Source: Nocardia paucivorans NBRC 100373
GTDB lineage: Bacteria; Actinomycetota; Actinomycetes; Mycobacteriales; Mycobacteriaceae
Length of the DNA stretch: 64,000 nt
Reading direction: 5' to 3'
NCBI RefSeq assembly: GCF_000308675.1
Contig: NZ_BAGE01000048.1
Coordinates: forward strand, 179,099 to 243,098
In this document: positions 40,620 through 49,788 of the stretch, piece after piece
Position numbering within the stretch: position 1 is the stretch's first letter
How the letters are laid out: each line of letters opens with the position of its first letter
Program-made: the position numbers and the translations under genes
Notes under the pieces: generated by a model
Told to the model about the DNA's origin: nothing
Database searches by the model: none
What the model saw: only the letters and a program-made list of their open reading frames with translations

Positions 40620-43205
40620 TCACAACTTGACCAGGGTGCGGCTGTACTGCGGAATGAGCCGGATCTTGCCCGCGGTGCCGAAGTCGATGGTGACGGTGGC
40701 CAGGGGACCGAAACCGTCCGCGGCGATGACCCGGCCGAGACCGTATTTGTCATCGCTCACCCGGTCCCCCACCGCGAGCACCAGATCGGAGTTGTTGCGA
40801 GCGGCCCGAGGCGCCGGACGCCGCTCCCGAATACCCGGACGCGGGTCGGACCGACCCGAATCCCCCCATCCGTCGCCGCGGGTCCAATCACGTTCGAAGC
40901 CCTCGTCACCCCGTCTGCGTCCCCGCACCGGAGCAGACGGTCCCTCGGGCTCCAACCGTTTCCAATCGATCAGATGCTCCGGAATCTCCTGCAGGAACCG
41001 AGACTCCGGATTCGATACCGGCTGCCCCCAGCCGGACCGCACCACGGCACGGGTGAGGTAGAGCTTGCGCCTGGCCCGGGTGATCCCCACATAGGCCAGG
41101 CGGCGTTCCTCGGCCAGTTCGGCCGGATCCCCCAAGGCGCGCATATGGGGGAACTGGCCGTCCTCCCAACCGGTGACGAAGACGACCGGGAATTCCAGAC
41201 CCTTGGCGGTGTGCAGGGTCATGAGCGTGACCAACCCGGACCCTTCTTCCGGGATCTGATCGGTATCGGCGACCAGGGACACCCGTTCGAGGAACGCCGC
41301 CAATGAGCCGGGATCGGGTTCGCCTTCGGCCGATTCGGGCACCAGCCCCTCGGCGCGCGCCGCCTCGGCATTGTTGCGGGCCTCGGAACTGAACTCCCGC
41401 GCCACGCTCACCAGCTCGTTCAAGTTGTCCAGCCGCACACCGTCCTGCGGATCATCGGAGGCCGCCAACTCCGCCCGGTAGCCGGTCCGGTCGAGGACCG
41501 CCTCGACCACCGCGCCGACATCCGGGAAGTCCGCATCGGTCTCGCCCGCTGCCCGGATCTCGTCCAACAACGTGAGAAATCCGGCGATGGCATTGCGCGC
41601 CCGCGTGTTCAGCAGCGCCACCTTGCCCTCGGCGGCATCGCGCAGAGCGGCGGCGAAACCGATGCCGCGCTGTTCGGCGTGTACCGCCACACAGGCCTCG
41701 GCCCGGTCGCCGATACCGCGGCGGGGCGTATTGAGGATGCGGCGCATACTCACCGCGTCCTCGGGGTTCTCCAACACCCGCAGGTAGGCGACGATATCGC
41801 GCACCTCTTTGCGTTCGTAGAAGCGGACGCCGCCCACCACCTTGTACGGTAGGCCCATTCGGATGAAGATCTCCTCCAGCGCCCGCGAGTTGTTGTTGGT
41901 GCGGTAGAACACCGCGATATCGCCGTAGCCCGCCTCCCCCGAATCCACCAGGCGATCGATCTCGCGGGCCACGAAGGCCGCCTCGTCGTGTTCGTTGTCG
42001 GCGACATAACCGGTGATCAGCTCGCCGTCTCCGGCCTCGGTCCACAACCGTTTGTCCCGTCGGTTCTGGTTACGGGCGATCACGGCATTGGCGGCGGAGA
42101 GGATGTGCTGGGTGGAGCGATAGTTCTGCTCCAGCAGGATGGTCTCGGCATCGGGGAAGTCGCGTTCGAACTCCTCGATATTGCGGATGGTGGCGCCGCG
42201 GAAGGCGTAGATGGACTGGTCCGCGTCACCGACCACACACAGTTCCCCGGGCGGAACGGGGGGGCGTTCGGCGGTCGGGTCCTCGTCGGTGGGAACCCCC
42301 ACCGCCCCATGTCCCACCAATTCGCGCACCAGCACGTATTGGGCATGGTTGGTGTCCTGGTATTCGTCGACCAGAACATGCCGGAAACGCCGCCGGTAGT
42401 ACTCGGCCACCTCGGGGTGGTTCTGCAGCAGCGCCACCGTCTCACCGATCAGATCGTCGAAATCCAGCGCATTGGCCGTGCGGAGCCGCCGCTGGTACTC
42501 GTCGTAGACCCGGGCGACCACCCGGGGCAGTTCGGCCGGATCGGATTCGGCGTCGACGGCGGCCTGCCCCGGGCCGATGAGCTCGTTCTTCAGGTTGGAG
42601 ATGGCCGTCGCCAGCAGGCGGGCCGAGTACTTCTTGGGATCGATGTCGAGATCCCGGGCGATCATGGTGAGCAGACGACGGGAGTCGTCGGCATCGTAGA
42701 TGGAGAAGTTGGAGTTCAACCCGGGCAGCAGCGCCGCCTGGTTGCGCAGGATGCGCACACAACTGGAGTGGAAGGTCGAGACCCACATGGTGGCCGCCCG
42801 CGGCCCGATCAGCCCGACCACCCGCTCGCGCATCTCCGCGGCGGCCTTGTTGGTGAAGGTGATGGCGAGGATCTCCCCCGGCCGGACACCCCGTGCGGCC
42901 AACAGGTAGGCGATCCGGCGGGTCAGCACCGCGGTTTTACCGGAGCCGGCGCCCGCCACGATGAGCAACGGCGACCCGGTGTGCAGGACGGCCGCCCGCT
43001 GCTGCGGGTTCAGCCCCTCGAGCAAGCGGTCGGCCTCCTCGGCACGCCACGTCGCTGCCTCGGCGCGCTGCCGTGCCTGCTCGGCCTGGATTCGCTGTTG
43101 TTGCGCCATCAGTCCACCCGGAGACGCGTCCGTCCGAACCGAATCCTCCGACGCCCGCTTACCGGGCGTCGGCTCGCGATGTGCTGAAGCCACAGTGGTG
43201 TCCAT
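40620..43205 (-). CDS. pcrA: UvrD/PcrA-type 3'-5' DNA helicase
   Basis: An 861-residue SF1A helicase (UvrD1 of mycobacteria). Motif I AGAGSGKTAVLTRR, motif Ia FTNKAAAEMRERV, Walker B VLVDEYQDTN, motif III GDADQSIYAFRGA, motif IV LEQNYRSTQ, motif V TAKGLEFPVVFVTGW and motif VI RRLAYVGITRARRKL are all present. The C-terminus ends in a Tudor-like domain (VGDRVSDDKYGLGRVI) that in PcrA contacts RNA polymerase. Roles: nucleotide-excision repair and clearing of stalled complexes. Start at ATG 43205; the N-terminal ~60 residues are disordered and the true start might be the internal Met at 33. Confidence 0.96.
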   Translation of the reverse strand: MDTTVASAHREPTPGKRASEDSVRTDASPGGLMAQQQRIQAEQARQRAEAATWRAEEADRLLEGLNPQQRAAVLHTGSPLLIVAGAGSGKTAVLTRRIAYLLAARGVRPGEILAITFTNKAAAEMRERVVGLIGPRAATMWVSTFHSSCVRILRNQAALLPGLNSNFSIYDADDSRRLLTMIARDLDIDPKKYSARLLATAISNLKNELIGPGQAAVDAESDPAELPRVVARVYDEYQRRLRTANALDFDDLIGETVALLQNHPEVAEYYRRRFRHVLVDEYQDTNHAQYVLVRELVGHGAVGVPTDEDPTAERPPVPPGELCVVGDADQSIYAFRGATIRNIEEFERDFPDAETILLEQNYRSTQHILSAANAVIARNQNRRDKRLWTEAGDGELITGYVADNEHDEAAFVAREIDRLVDSGEAGYGDIAVFYRTNNNSRALEEIFIRMGLPYKVVGGVRFYERKEVRDIVAYLRVLENPEDAVSMRRILNTPRRGIGDRAEACVAVHAEQRGIGFAAALRDAAEGKVALLNTRARNAIAGFLTLLDEIRAAGETDADFPDVGAVVEAVLDRTGYRAELAASDDPQDGVRLDNLNELVSVAREFSSEARNNAEAARAEGLVPESAEGEPDPGSLAAFLERVSLVADTDQIPEEGSGLVTLMTLHTAKGLEFPVVFVTGWEDGQFPHMRALGDPAELAEERRLAYVGITRARRKLYLTRAVVRSGWGQPVSNPESRFLQEIPEHLIDWKRLEPEGPSAPVRGRRRGDEGFERDWTRGDGWGDSGRSDPRPGIRERRPAPRAARNNSDLVLAVGDRVSDDKYGLGRVIAADGFGPLATVTIDFGTAGKIRLIPQYSRTLVKL

Positions 43206-43606
43206 CGTCGCTCAACGCTACCGGTGCGAGCCGACAGGATCGACCGGCCGGCCGAATCGGCGCCACACCCGGATACCGAGATCGGCACGATACGAACACC
43301 TACCGACGAGTCGGCGGTAGCGAGGTGCGTCCGACGAGGCCCGCTGTCCTATCGTTAGCGTTTTGCATAGTTTGTCGAGCGTGGCAGACTGGCTTCATGG
43401 TCATACCTCCCATCGGGCATCCATTTCGGATCTGCGCCGGTCCGCGAGGTCGAGGACCTGGCACCTGAGCGCCCCGATCGGGAGACGCTGGGGGGACATT
43501 GCAATGCAAGGCCCGAACAGGGCCGGTTTTTCACGGTGAAGGAACTGGAATCGGTAACGAGCACAGCCCCGCGACCGATCCGGGTTCTGACACGAGGAGA
43601 TGGAAT
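43206..43606. other. divergent intergenic region
   Basis: About 400 bp between pcrA and the chorismate mutase gene, holding both promoters. An A/T-richer patch with TTTTGCATAGTTTG lies around 43360-43375. No repeat, hairpin or gene recognised. Confidence 0.5.
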
Positions 43607-43900
43607 ATGAGCACCTCTACCACGACGACCGGGTCGGATTCGGCTCTGCCGCACACCGAGGCCGAGATCGAGAAGCTTCGCAAGGAGATCGACCGGCTCG
43701 ATGCGGAGATCCTCGCCGCGATCAAGCGGCGGACCGAGATCTCGCGGATCATCGGCAGGACCCGGATGGCGTCCGGTGGGCCCCGACTGGTGCACAGTCG
43801 GGAGATGAAGGTGCTGGAACGCTTCAGCGAACTGGGTCAGGAGGGCCACACCCTCGCCATGCTGCTGCTGCGCCTCGGACGTGGCCGGCTCGGCCGGTAA
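43607..43900 (+). CDS. intracellular chorismate mutase (AroQ-delta)
   Basis: A 97-residue AroQ-delta chorismate mutase converting chorismate to prephenate for Phe/Tyr synthesis. IEKLRKEIDRLDAEILAAI opens helix 1; RRTEISRIIGRTRMASGG and LVHSREMKVLERFSELG follow. The C-terminus ends LLRLGRGRLGR; in M. tuberculosis (Rv0948c) the equivalent tail binds DAHP synthase, which activates this otherwise weak enzyme. Position beside pcrA is conserved. ATG 43607 gives the expected length with a short Ser-Thr-rich head. Confidence 0.94.
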   Translation: MSTSTTTTGSDSALPHTEAEIEKLRKEIDRLDAEILAAIKRRTEISRIIGRTRMASGGPRLVHSREMKVLERFSELGQEGHTLAMLLLRLGRGRLGR

Positions 43901-43980
43901 CGCGACCCGCGCGCTGTCGGGCCGCTGTCTTCCCGGCCCATCGAAACCACGCGGCGTTCCCCGTGATCGTCGCTTCCCAA

Positions 43981-44015
43981 TGACCGCCCCGGGTGTCCAT
44001 GCCTCGGGGCGGTCA
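43981..44015. terminator. bidirectional hairpin terminator
   Basis: TGACCGCCCCG (43981-43991) pairs perfectly over 11 bp with CGGGGCGGTCA (44005-44015), between the convergent chorismate mutase and aldehyde dehydrogenase genes. Confidence 0.82.
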
Positions 44016-44066
44016 TCTCGTTGCCGCGCGCCGATCTCCTCCTCGGGTCGGCGCGCGGACGAGAGC

Positions 44067-45521
44067 TCAGGTCAAAGCGATGTATTTGGTCGACAGGTAC
44101 TCCTCGATGCCCTCGGTGCCGCCTTCACGTCCGAATCCGGAGGCCTTGACACCCCCGAACGGGGCCGCCGGGTCGGAGATGACGCCGCGGTTCACCCCGA
44201 CCATCCCGCTCTCCAGTCCCTCCGCCACCCGTAGGGCCCGGTCCAGGTTCCGGGTGTAGACGTAGCTCACCAGGCCGTACTCGGTGTCGTTGGCGGCCGC
44301 CAGGCCTTCTTCCTCGGTGTCGAAACCGATGATCGGCGCCACCGGCCCGAACACCTCCTCCCGGAGAATGCGGGCCTCGGGAGGAACATCGGTGAGGATC
44401 GTTGCCGGATAGAACCAGCCGGGCCCCTCGGGCGCCTTACCGCCCAGCCGGACAGTGGCACCGGCGGAAACCGCGTCGTCGACCAGTTCCGCGACGATAT
44501 GCAACTGGTCTTCGCTGACCAATGGCCCCAAAGTGGTGTCCGGGTCGGTACCCGGCCCCATACGCACCTGTTCGCTCATCGCCCGCACCAGCTTGTCGGT
44601 GAACTCGTCCAGCACGCCACGCTGGACGTGGAAGCGGTTGGCCGCGGTGCACGCCTCGCCGCCATTGCGTAGCTTCGCCAGCATCGCCCCCGCGACGGCG
44701 GCATCGATATCGGCGTCGTCGAAGACGACGAACGGCGCATTGCCGCCGAGTTCCATCGAGGTGCGCAGCAGACCGCCCGCCGACTTCTCCACCAGCATCC
44801 GCCCCACTTCGGTGGAGCCGGTGAAGGTGAGCTTGCGCAGCCGGGGATCGTCGAGCAGCGTCTGGGTCACCGCACCGGAACGGCTGGAGGTGATCACCGA
44901 CAGCACACCATCGGGCAGCCCGGCCTCGCTGCACAGCCGGGCCAGCAGCAACATGGTCAACGGGGTGGCCGAGGCGGGTTTGACGATGATGGGACAACCG
45001 GCGGCCAGCGCCGGACCGATCTTGCGGGTTCCCATGGCCAGCGGAAAATTCCACGGTGTGATGGCCAGACAGGGGCCGACCGGCTGCTTGTGCACGATGA
45101 TCCGACCCGTCCCGGACGGTGCGTGCAGATAGCGGCCGTGCACCCGTACCGCTTCCTCGGCGAACCATCGGAAGAACTCGGCGCCGTAGCGCACCTCGTT
45201 GCGACTCTCCGGGAGCGCCTTGCCCATTTCCAGGGTCATCAGCAGGGCGAACTCTTCGGCGTGGGCGGTGATCCGCTCGTACACCGCGCGCAGGATCTCA
45301 CCGCGTTCACGGGCCGGGGTGGCGGCCCATTCGGACTGGACGGCGACGGCCGCGTCCAGGGCGCGCACGGCATCCTCCGGACCGGCGTCGGCGACATGGG
45401 TCAAGACCTGCCCGTCGGCCGGGTTGTGCACCGGGAAGGTGCCCCCGCCGGCGGCGTCGACCGGCCCTCCTATCCACAGCTGCGTCGGTACGGATTCGAG
45501 GAGTTCGTTGATCGACACCAT
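44067..45521 (-). CDS. gabD: NAD(P)-dependent succinate-semialdehyde dehydrogenase
   Basis: A 484-residue aldehyde dehydrogenase. It has ITPWNFPLAMGTRKIGPAL, the coenzyme segment FTGSTEVGRML, general base Glu in MELGGNAPFVV, nucleophile Cys in GGEACTAANRF and EVFGPVAPI. The GACTAANRF-type active site and length fit the SSADH (GabD) branch, which sends succinate semialdehyde to succinate. Exact substrate among aldehydes is inferred. It is followed by a terminator and is divergent from pgi. Confidence 0.88.
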   Translation of the reverse strand: MVSINELLESVPTQLWIGGPVDAAGGGTFPVHNPADGQVLTHVADAGPEDAVRALDAAVAVQSEWAATPARERGEILRAVYERITAHAEEFALLMTLEMGKALPESRNEVRYGAEFFRWFAEEAVRVHGRYLHAPSGTGRIIVHKQPVGPCLAITPWNFPLAMGTRKIGPALAAGCPIIVKPASATPLTMLLLARLCSEAGLPDGVLSVITSSRSGAVTQTLLDDPRLRKLTFTGSTEVGRMLVEKSAGGLLRTSMELGGNAPFVVFDDADIDAAVAGAMLAKLRNGGEACTAANRFHVQRGVLDEFTDKLVRAMSEQVRMGPGTDPDTTLGPLVSEDQLHIVAELVDDAVSAGATVRLGGKAPEGPGWFYPATILTDVPPEARILREEVFGPVAPIIGFDTEEEGLAAANDTEYGLVSYVYTRNLDRALRVAEGLESGMVGVNRGVISDPAAPFGGVKASGFGREGGTEGIEEYLSTKYIALT

Positions 45522-45644
45522 GACGCCAGGCTATGCCCGATCCCCCGGGGAGAACAGGATGCGCGCGCCCACCGACATGCGTTTTCCCGCGCCCGACGGA
45601 GCTTTTCGATGCGCCGCGCCCCGGCGGCTTGTAACCTCGGCGGC

Positions 45645-47282
45645 GTGAGCAGCGACATCACCGCATCTGCGGCATGGCGGAAACTGCAGGATCACTACCA
45701 CGCGGTCTCCGGCAGTCGGCTTCGGGATCTGTTCGCCGAGGATCCCGAGCGCGGACGGGATCTGACCCTCACCGCGGGGGACCTGCACATCGACTACAGC
45801 AAGCATCGGGTGACCCGGGAAACACTGCGGTTGTTGGTGGAGCTCGCGCAGGAGGCGGGGGTGCCCGAGCACCGGGATCGGATGCTGCGAGGTGAACACA
45901 TCAACACCTCCGAGGACCGAGCGGTAGGCCATACCGCCCTGCGGCTGCCCGCCGGTGCCACGCTGACCATCGACGGTGTGGACGCGACCGCCGAGGTGCA
46001 CCGGGTGCTGGACCGCATGGGTGAATTCGCCGAATCGGTGCGGTCGGGTTCCTGGCGCGGCGCAACCGGCGAACGGATCCGCACCGTGGTCAATATCGGT
46101 ATCGGCGGCTCCGATCTGGGGCCGGTCATGGTGCATCAGGCCCTGCGCCACTACGCCACCGCAGGAATCGACGCCCGTTTCGTATCGAATGTCGATCCCG
46201 CAGACCTGGTCGCGAAACTGTCCGGGCTGGATCCGGCCACCACCCTGTTCATCGTGGCGTCCAAGACTTTTTCCACCCTGGAGACATTGACCAATGCCAC
46301 GGCGGCCCGCCGCTGGTTGGTCGACGCGCTCGGCGAGGACGCGGTGGCCAAACATTTCGTCGCCGTCTCCACCCACGCCGAACGGGTGGCCGAGTTCGGT
46401 ATCGATACGGCGAATATGTTCGGTTTCTGGGACTGGGTCGGCGGACGCTATTCGGTGGATTCCGCCATCGGACTGTCGGTGATGGTGACCGTGGGCCCGC
46501 AACACTTCCGCGACTTCCTGGCCGGAATGCACACCATCGACCGCCATTTCGCGACCGCGCCCCTGGAGGAGAACGCGCCGGTCCTGCTGGGGCTGCTCGG
46601 CGTGTGGTACTCGAACTTCTTCGGCGCCCAGACCCGGGCGGTGCTGCCGTACTCCAACGATCTGGCTCGTTTCCCGGCCTACCTGCAGCAGCTCACCATG
46701 GAGTCGAACGGCAAATCGGTGCGCGCCGACGGTACCCCGGTGACCACCTCGACCGGGGAGATCTTCTGGGGCGAACCCGGCACCAACGGCCAGCATGCCT
46801 TCTATCAGCTGCTGCATCAGGGCACCTGGCTGATTCCGGCCGATTTCATCGGATTCGCCCGACCCACCGACGATCTGCCCACCAGGGACGGCACCGGCAG
46901 TATGCACGACCTGCTGATGAGCAATCTGTTCGCGCAATCCAAGGTGCTGGCGTTCGGGAAGACGGCCGAGGAGATCGCCGCCGAGGGCACCGCACCCGAG
47001 CTGGTGCCGCACAAGGTGATGCCCGGTAACCGGCCCAGCACAACCATCCTGGCGCCACAGCTCACCCCTTCCGTGCTGGGACAGCTGATCGCGCTCTACG
47101 AACACCAGGTGTTCGTGGAGGGAAGTATCTGGGGTATCGACAGTTTCGACCAGTGGGGTGTGGAACTCGGCAAACAACAGGCGCTGGCATTGGCTCCGCT
47201 ACTCACCTCGGCACAGGAACCGGCACCGCAGGGCGATTCCTCCACCGACGGCCTGATCCGCTGGTATAGGGCGCACCGCTGA
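45645..47282 (+). CDS. pgi: glucose-6-phosphate isomerase
   Basis: A 545-residue PGI of the glycolysis/gluconeogenesis pathway. Conserved NIGIGGSDLGPVMVHQAL, the catalytic GGRYSVDSAIG segment and the C-terminal EGSIWGIDSFDQWGVELGK are present. Start at GTG 45645 without an obvious ribosome-binding site; it may be leaderless. The preceding long open frame overlaps the gabD gene on the other strand and is not coding. Confidence 0.97.
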   Translation: MSSDITASAAWRKLQDHYHAVSGSRLRDLFAEDPERGRDLTLTAGDLHIDYSKHRVTRETLRLLVELAQEAGVPEHRDRMLRGEHINTSEDRAVGHTALRLPAGATLTIDGVDATAEVHRVLDRMGEFAESVRSGSWRGATGERIRTVVNIGIGGSDLGPVMVHQALRHYATAGIDARFVSNVDPADLVAKLSGLDPATTLFIVASKTFSTLETLTNATAARRWLVDALGEDAVAKHFVAVSTHAERVAEFGIDTANMFGFWDWVGGRYSVDSAIGLSVMVTVGPQHFRDFLAGMHTIDRHFATAPLEENAPVLLGLLGVWYSNFFGAQTRAVLPYSNDLARFPAYLQQLTMESNGKSVRADGTPVTTSTGEIFWGEPGTNGQHAFYQLLHQGTWLIPADFIGFARPTDDLPTRDGTGSMHDLLMSNLFAQSKVLAFGKTAEEIAAEGTAPELVPHKVMPGNRPSTTILAPQLTPSVLGQLIALYEHQVFVEGSIWGIDSFDQWGVELGKQQALALAPLLTSAQEPAPQGDSSTDGLIRWYRAHR

Positions 47283-47375
47283 CCCGCGCGAACGCATCGG
47301 ATATCCCCGCCGCGGAGTGCGTCCGACCGTTGGGGCGCGATCATCACGGCCGAGGGCGAGTCGCGACGCGGCTGA

Positions 47376-48908
47376 TCACCAGAACGTCACGGGCACTCCG
47401 AGCTCGGTGGCGGTGTGCTCGGCCAAGGCCCGCAAGGCGGAGTCGGTGGGGATCCGATCGGGGTCCAGGCCCGTCAAGGTGAGCCCGTACTCGTCGGGCG
47501 TGCGGCACAGATAACCCGACAGACGGGTGCGGGGTCGGCGGGCGACGGTCAGACCGGGATGGATGGCACGGGTGGCCACGCCCGCGCACGGGTACGGACC
47601 CAAGGTGAGCAGTCGCGACGGGAGCGGTCCGATATTGGAGCAGAGAATGTCGCGTTCCCCGGCGCCACGGGACATCAGGTGGGCGAGCCGGTCCGGGACG
47701 ACCTGCAGGATCTCCTCCGGAAGCCCGCCCGGGCTCGATACCCGGCGCCGATAGGCGAGCCGGCATTTCGCCAGGATCTCGGCCGGCCCGTCGGCCGGCT
47801 CGACCGTGATACCGGTCATCGCCAGATCGTTGTCGATATGCGGTTCGCTCCGGGTGTCGACCGGCAGGCTCACATTGATCCCCCGCTCCGGAAACCCGCT
47901 CGCCCACAGCGTGTGCGCGACGAACCAGACGAACAGGCTGTTGGCACTTCCACCGTGCTCGGCCGCCACCCGATCCCATCGCCGCACCGGACACCGCACG
48001 ACCACCCCGGTGACGGGCAGTGCTGCGGTACGCGCCGGACCGCCCCACTGCCCGACGCCACTCGAGGGGCGAATGGGAGCCTCGACCACCGGATCACGTT
48101 CGGCTCCGGCCGATATTCCCGCGGACCCGCCGGATATGGCCGCTTCGCCTCGATCGACGCTGCCCACCGGTGCGCCCACCGGCCCGGACGAACCGGAAAT
48201 CGGTGGCCCTTCGGGCACCGACCGACCGGTGATGGCGGTCGGACGACCGCGCAGACTCTTATCGATATCCGCATCCGCGCACAGGTCCGAGCCCGATATC
48301 CGGAACAACCGAGCGAGACCACCGGACAATGCCGAAACCGTCCCGCCGACCACCACCGACCACTGCCGCCGGGCATCCGCCCAATCCGATACGCCGTGAT
48401 CCCCGCACCGCTCGGCGCCCCACCTGCGATCCGACCCGTCCGCCCCCACATTTCCCCCGCCCGATAGCGCCGAAGCCTCCAACGCGGCCGCGACGGCCAG
48501 GATCAAACCTCGGGCGTCCGCCAGGACATGTGAACAGGTGAGGGCGACCACGAAGCCGCCGTCGTCCACCGCGGCCGCGGACAGTCGCCACCCCGGGCCC
48601 TGCTCGGGATCGAGGTCATCACCTCGGGTATCGGCCCAGCCGAGAAGGTCCGCGGCGGGAATCGGCGCGTCGGTGTGGTCCAGCGGATGCGCCCGGATGC
48701 ACCGCTGCCAGTGGGGCCGGGCGCCGGGGACGCGGGAACGGACCACGCGACGGCCGAGAGGACCGAACCGTAGCGCCTCGTGCACCCGCTCCAGGAGGAG
48801 TGGGTCGACCCGGTCCACGGTCCGCCACAGTCCCTGGAGCGCGATCGGCGTCCCCATCCCGCGATGTGTGCGCAGGAAGATCTCGTCGACGACGCTCAGC
48901 CTGCGCAT
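47376..48908 (-). CDS. WS/DGAT-like or condensation-type acyltransferase, degenerate active site
   Basis: A 510-residue protein that opens RLSVVDEIFLRTHRGMGTP, like the LSxxDxxFL start of wax-ester synthase/diacylglycerol acyltransferases, and has the two-lobed condensation-domain layout with NVSLPVDTRSEPHIDNDLAM late in the chain. The HHxxxDG active-site motif reads CSHVLADARG: the second His and the Asp remain, the first His and the Gly are changed. A long low-complexity insert separates the lobes (~185-300). Substrate unknown; a lipid or acyl-transfer role is likely but activity is uncertain. Confidence 0.7.
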   Translation of the reverse strand: MRRLSVVDEIFLRTHRGMGTPIALQGLWRTVDRVDPLLLERVHEALRFGPLGRRVVRSRVPGARPHWQRCIRAHPLDHTDAPIPAADLLGWADTRGDDLDPEQGPGWRLSAAAVDDGGFVVALTCSHVLADARGLILAVAAALEASALSGGGNVGADGSDRRWGAERCGDHGVSDWADARRQWSVVVGGTVSALSGGLARLFRISGSDLCADADIDKSLRGRPTAITGRSVPEGPPISGSSGPVGAPVGSVDRGEAAISGGSAGISAGAERDPVVEAPIRPSSGVGQWGGPARTAALPVTGVVVRCPVRRWDRVAAEHGGSANSLFVWFVAHTLWASGFPERGINVSLPVDTRSEPHIDNDLAMTGITVEPADGPAEILAKCRLAYRRRVSSPGGLPEEILQVVPDRLAHLMSRGAGERDILCSNIGPLPSRLLTLGPYPCAGVATRAIHPGLTVARRPRTRLSGYLCRTPDEYGLTLTGLDPDRIPTDSALRALAEHTATELGVPVTFW

Positions 48909-48962
48909 ACGTTCGGATCGGGTCGACGGTCTCCATCCGGCCGCGCAGATATATCCGTGCGC

Positions 48963-49724
48963 TCACCGGAACTCGCCATGCCGCCCCTCCCCCGCGGTGA
49001 ACCTCCGCGCACCCTCCAGTCCGCTCTCCCCGAGCGTGGCCATCCCGTGCTCGAACTCGCCGCGCATGGCGGTCTCCTCGTCCAGCCCCTCCTGTTCGAG
49101 TACCGACAGCCGATCCGAACGCAGACAGGTTTGCGGCAGTGTGGCGAGTTGGGCGGCGAGCTCCTCGGCCACCCGGCGGGCGTCCCCGGCGGGGACCACC
49201 CGACTCACCAACCCCATCTGCAATGCCTCCGGCGCACTCACCGGGCGTCCGGTGAGGATCATGTCCATGGCCCGTCCGGTGCCGACGATGCGCGGCAACC
49301 GCACCGTTCCGCCGTCGATCAGAGGAACGCCCCAGCGCCGGCAGTACACCCCGAAGGTGCTGTCCTGTTCGGCGATGCGCAGATCGCACCACAGCGCCAG
49401 TTCCAGACCGCCCGCGACGGCGTAACCGGAGACGGCGGCGATAACCGGTTTGGACAGTCGCAGTCGGGTGGGGCCCATGGGTCCGTCACCGTCCGGTGCG
49501 AGCCGGTTGGATTTCTCGCTGCCCATCGCCTTGAGATCGGCTCCGGAGCAGAACGTACCGCCGTCGCCCCAGAGCACGGCGACCGCCGCGGTGGGGTCGG
49601 CGTCGAAGGCGCGAAACGCATCGGCCAGTGCCGCGGCCGTGGGTCCGTCGACGGCGTTGCGGGCCTCCGGTCGGTGCAGGATTACCGTGGTAACCGGGCC
49701 CGCGTGTTCAACTCGTACGCTCAC
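48963..49724 (-). CDS. enoyl-CoA hydratase/isomerase (crotonase family)
   Basis: A 253-residue crotonase. HRPEARNAVDGPTAAAL, the first oxyanion-hole segment GGTFCSGADLKAMG and the second, VSGYAVAGGLELALWCDLRIA, are clear. Where classical hydratases carry a Glu pair, this one has YCRRWGVPLIDGGTVRLP, so only part of the hydratase site is kept and the exact reaction is uncertain. It is divergent from the AidB-like acyl-CoA dehydrogenase, with which it may share fatty-acid metabolism. Confidence 0.9.
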   Translation of the reverse strand: MSVRVEHAGPVTTVILHRPEARNAVDGPTAAALADAFRAFDADPTAAVAVLWGDGGTFCSGADLKAMGSEKSNRLAPDGDGPMGPTRLRLSKPVIAAVSGYAVAGGLELALWCDLRIAEQDSTFGVYCRRWGVPLIDGGTVRLPRIVGTGRAMDMILTGRPVSAPEALQMGLVSRVVPAGDARRVAEELAAQLATLPQTCLRSDRLSVLEQEGLDEETAMRGEFEHGMATLGESGLEGARRFTAGEGRHGEFR

Positions 49725-49788
49725 ATCTCGACCTTACGGGTACGCGTGTCGCACGCAGAAGAAAATCGATACCAGTCCAGGAGTGCCG

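Noticed and set aside
41988..43187. 399-codon rightward frame
   Set aside because: It lies opposite pcrA, which has all helicase motifs; the + frame is a high-GC shadow with no domain.
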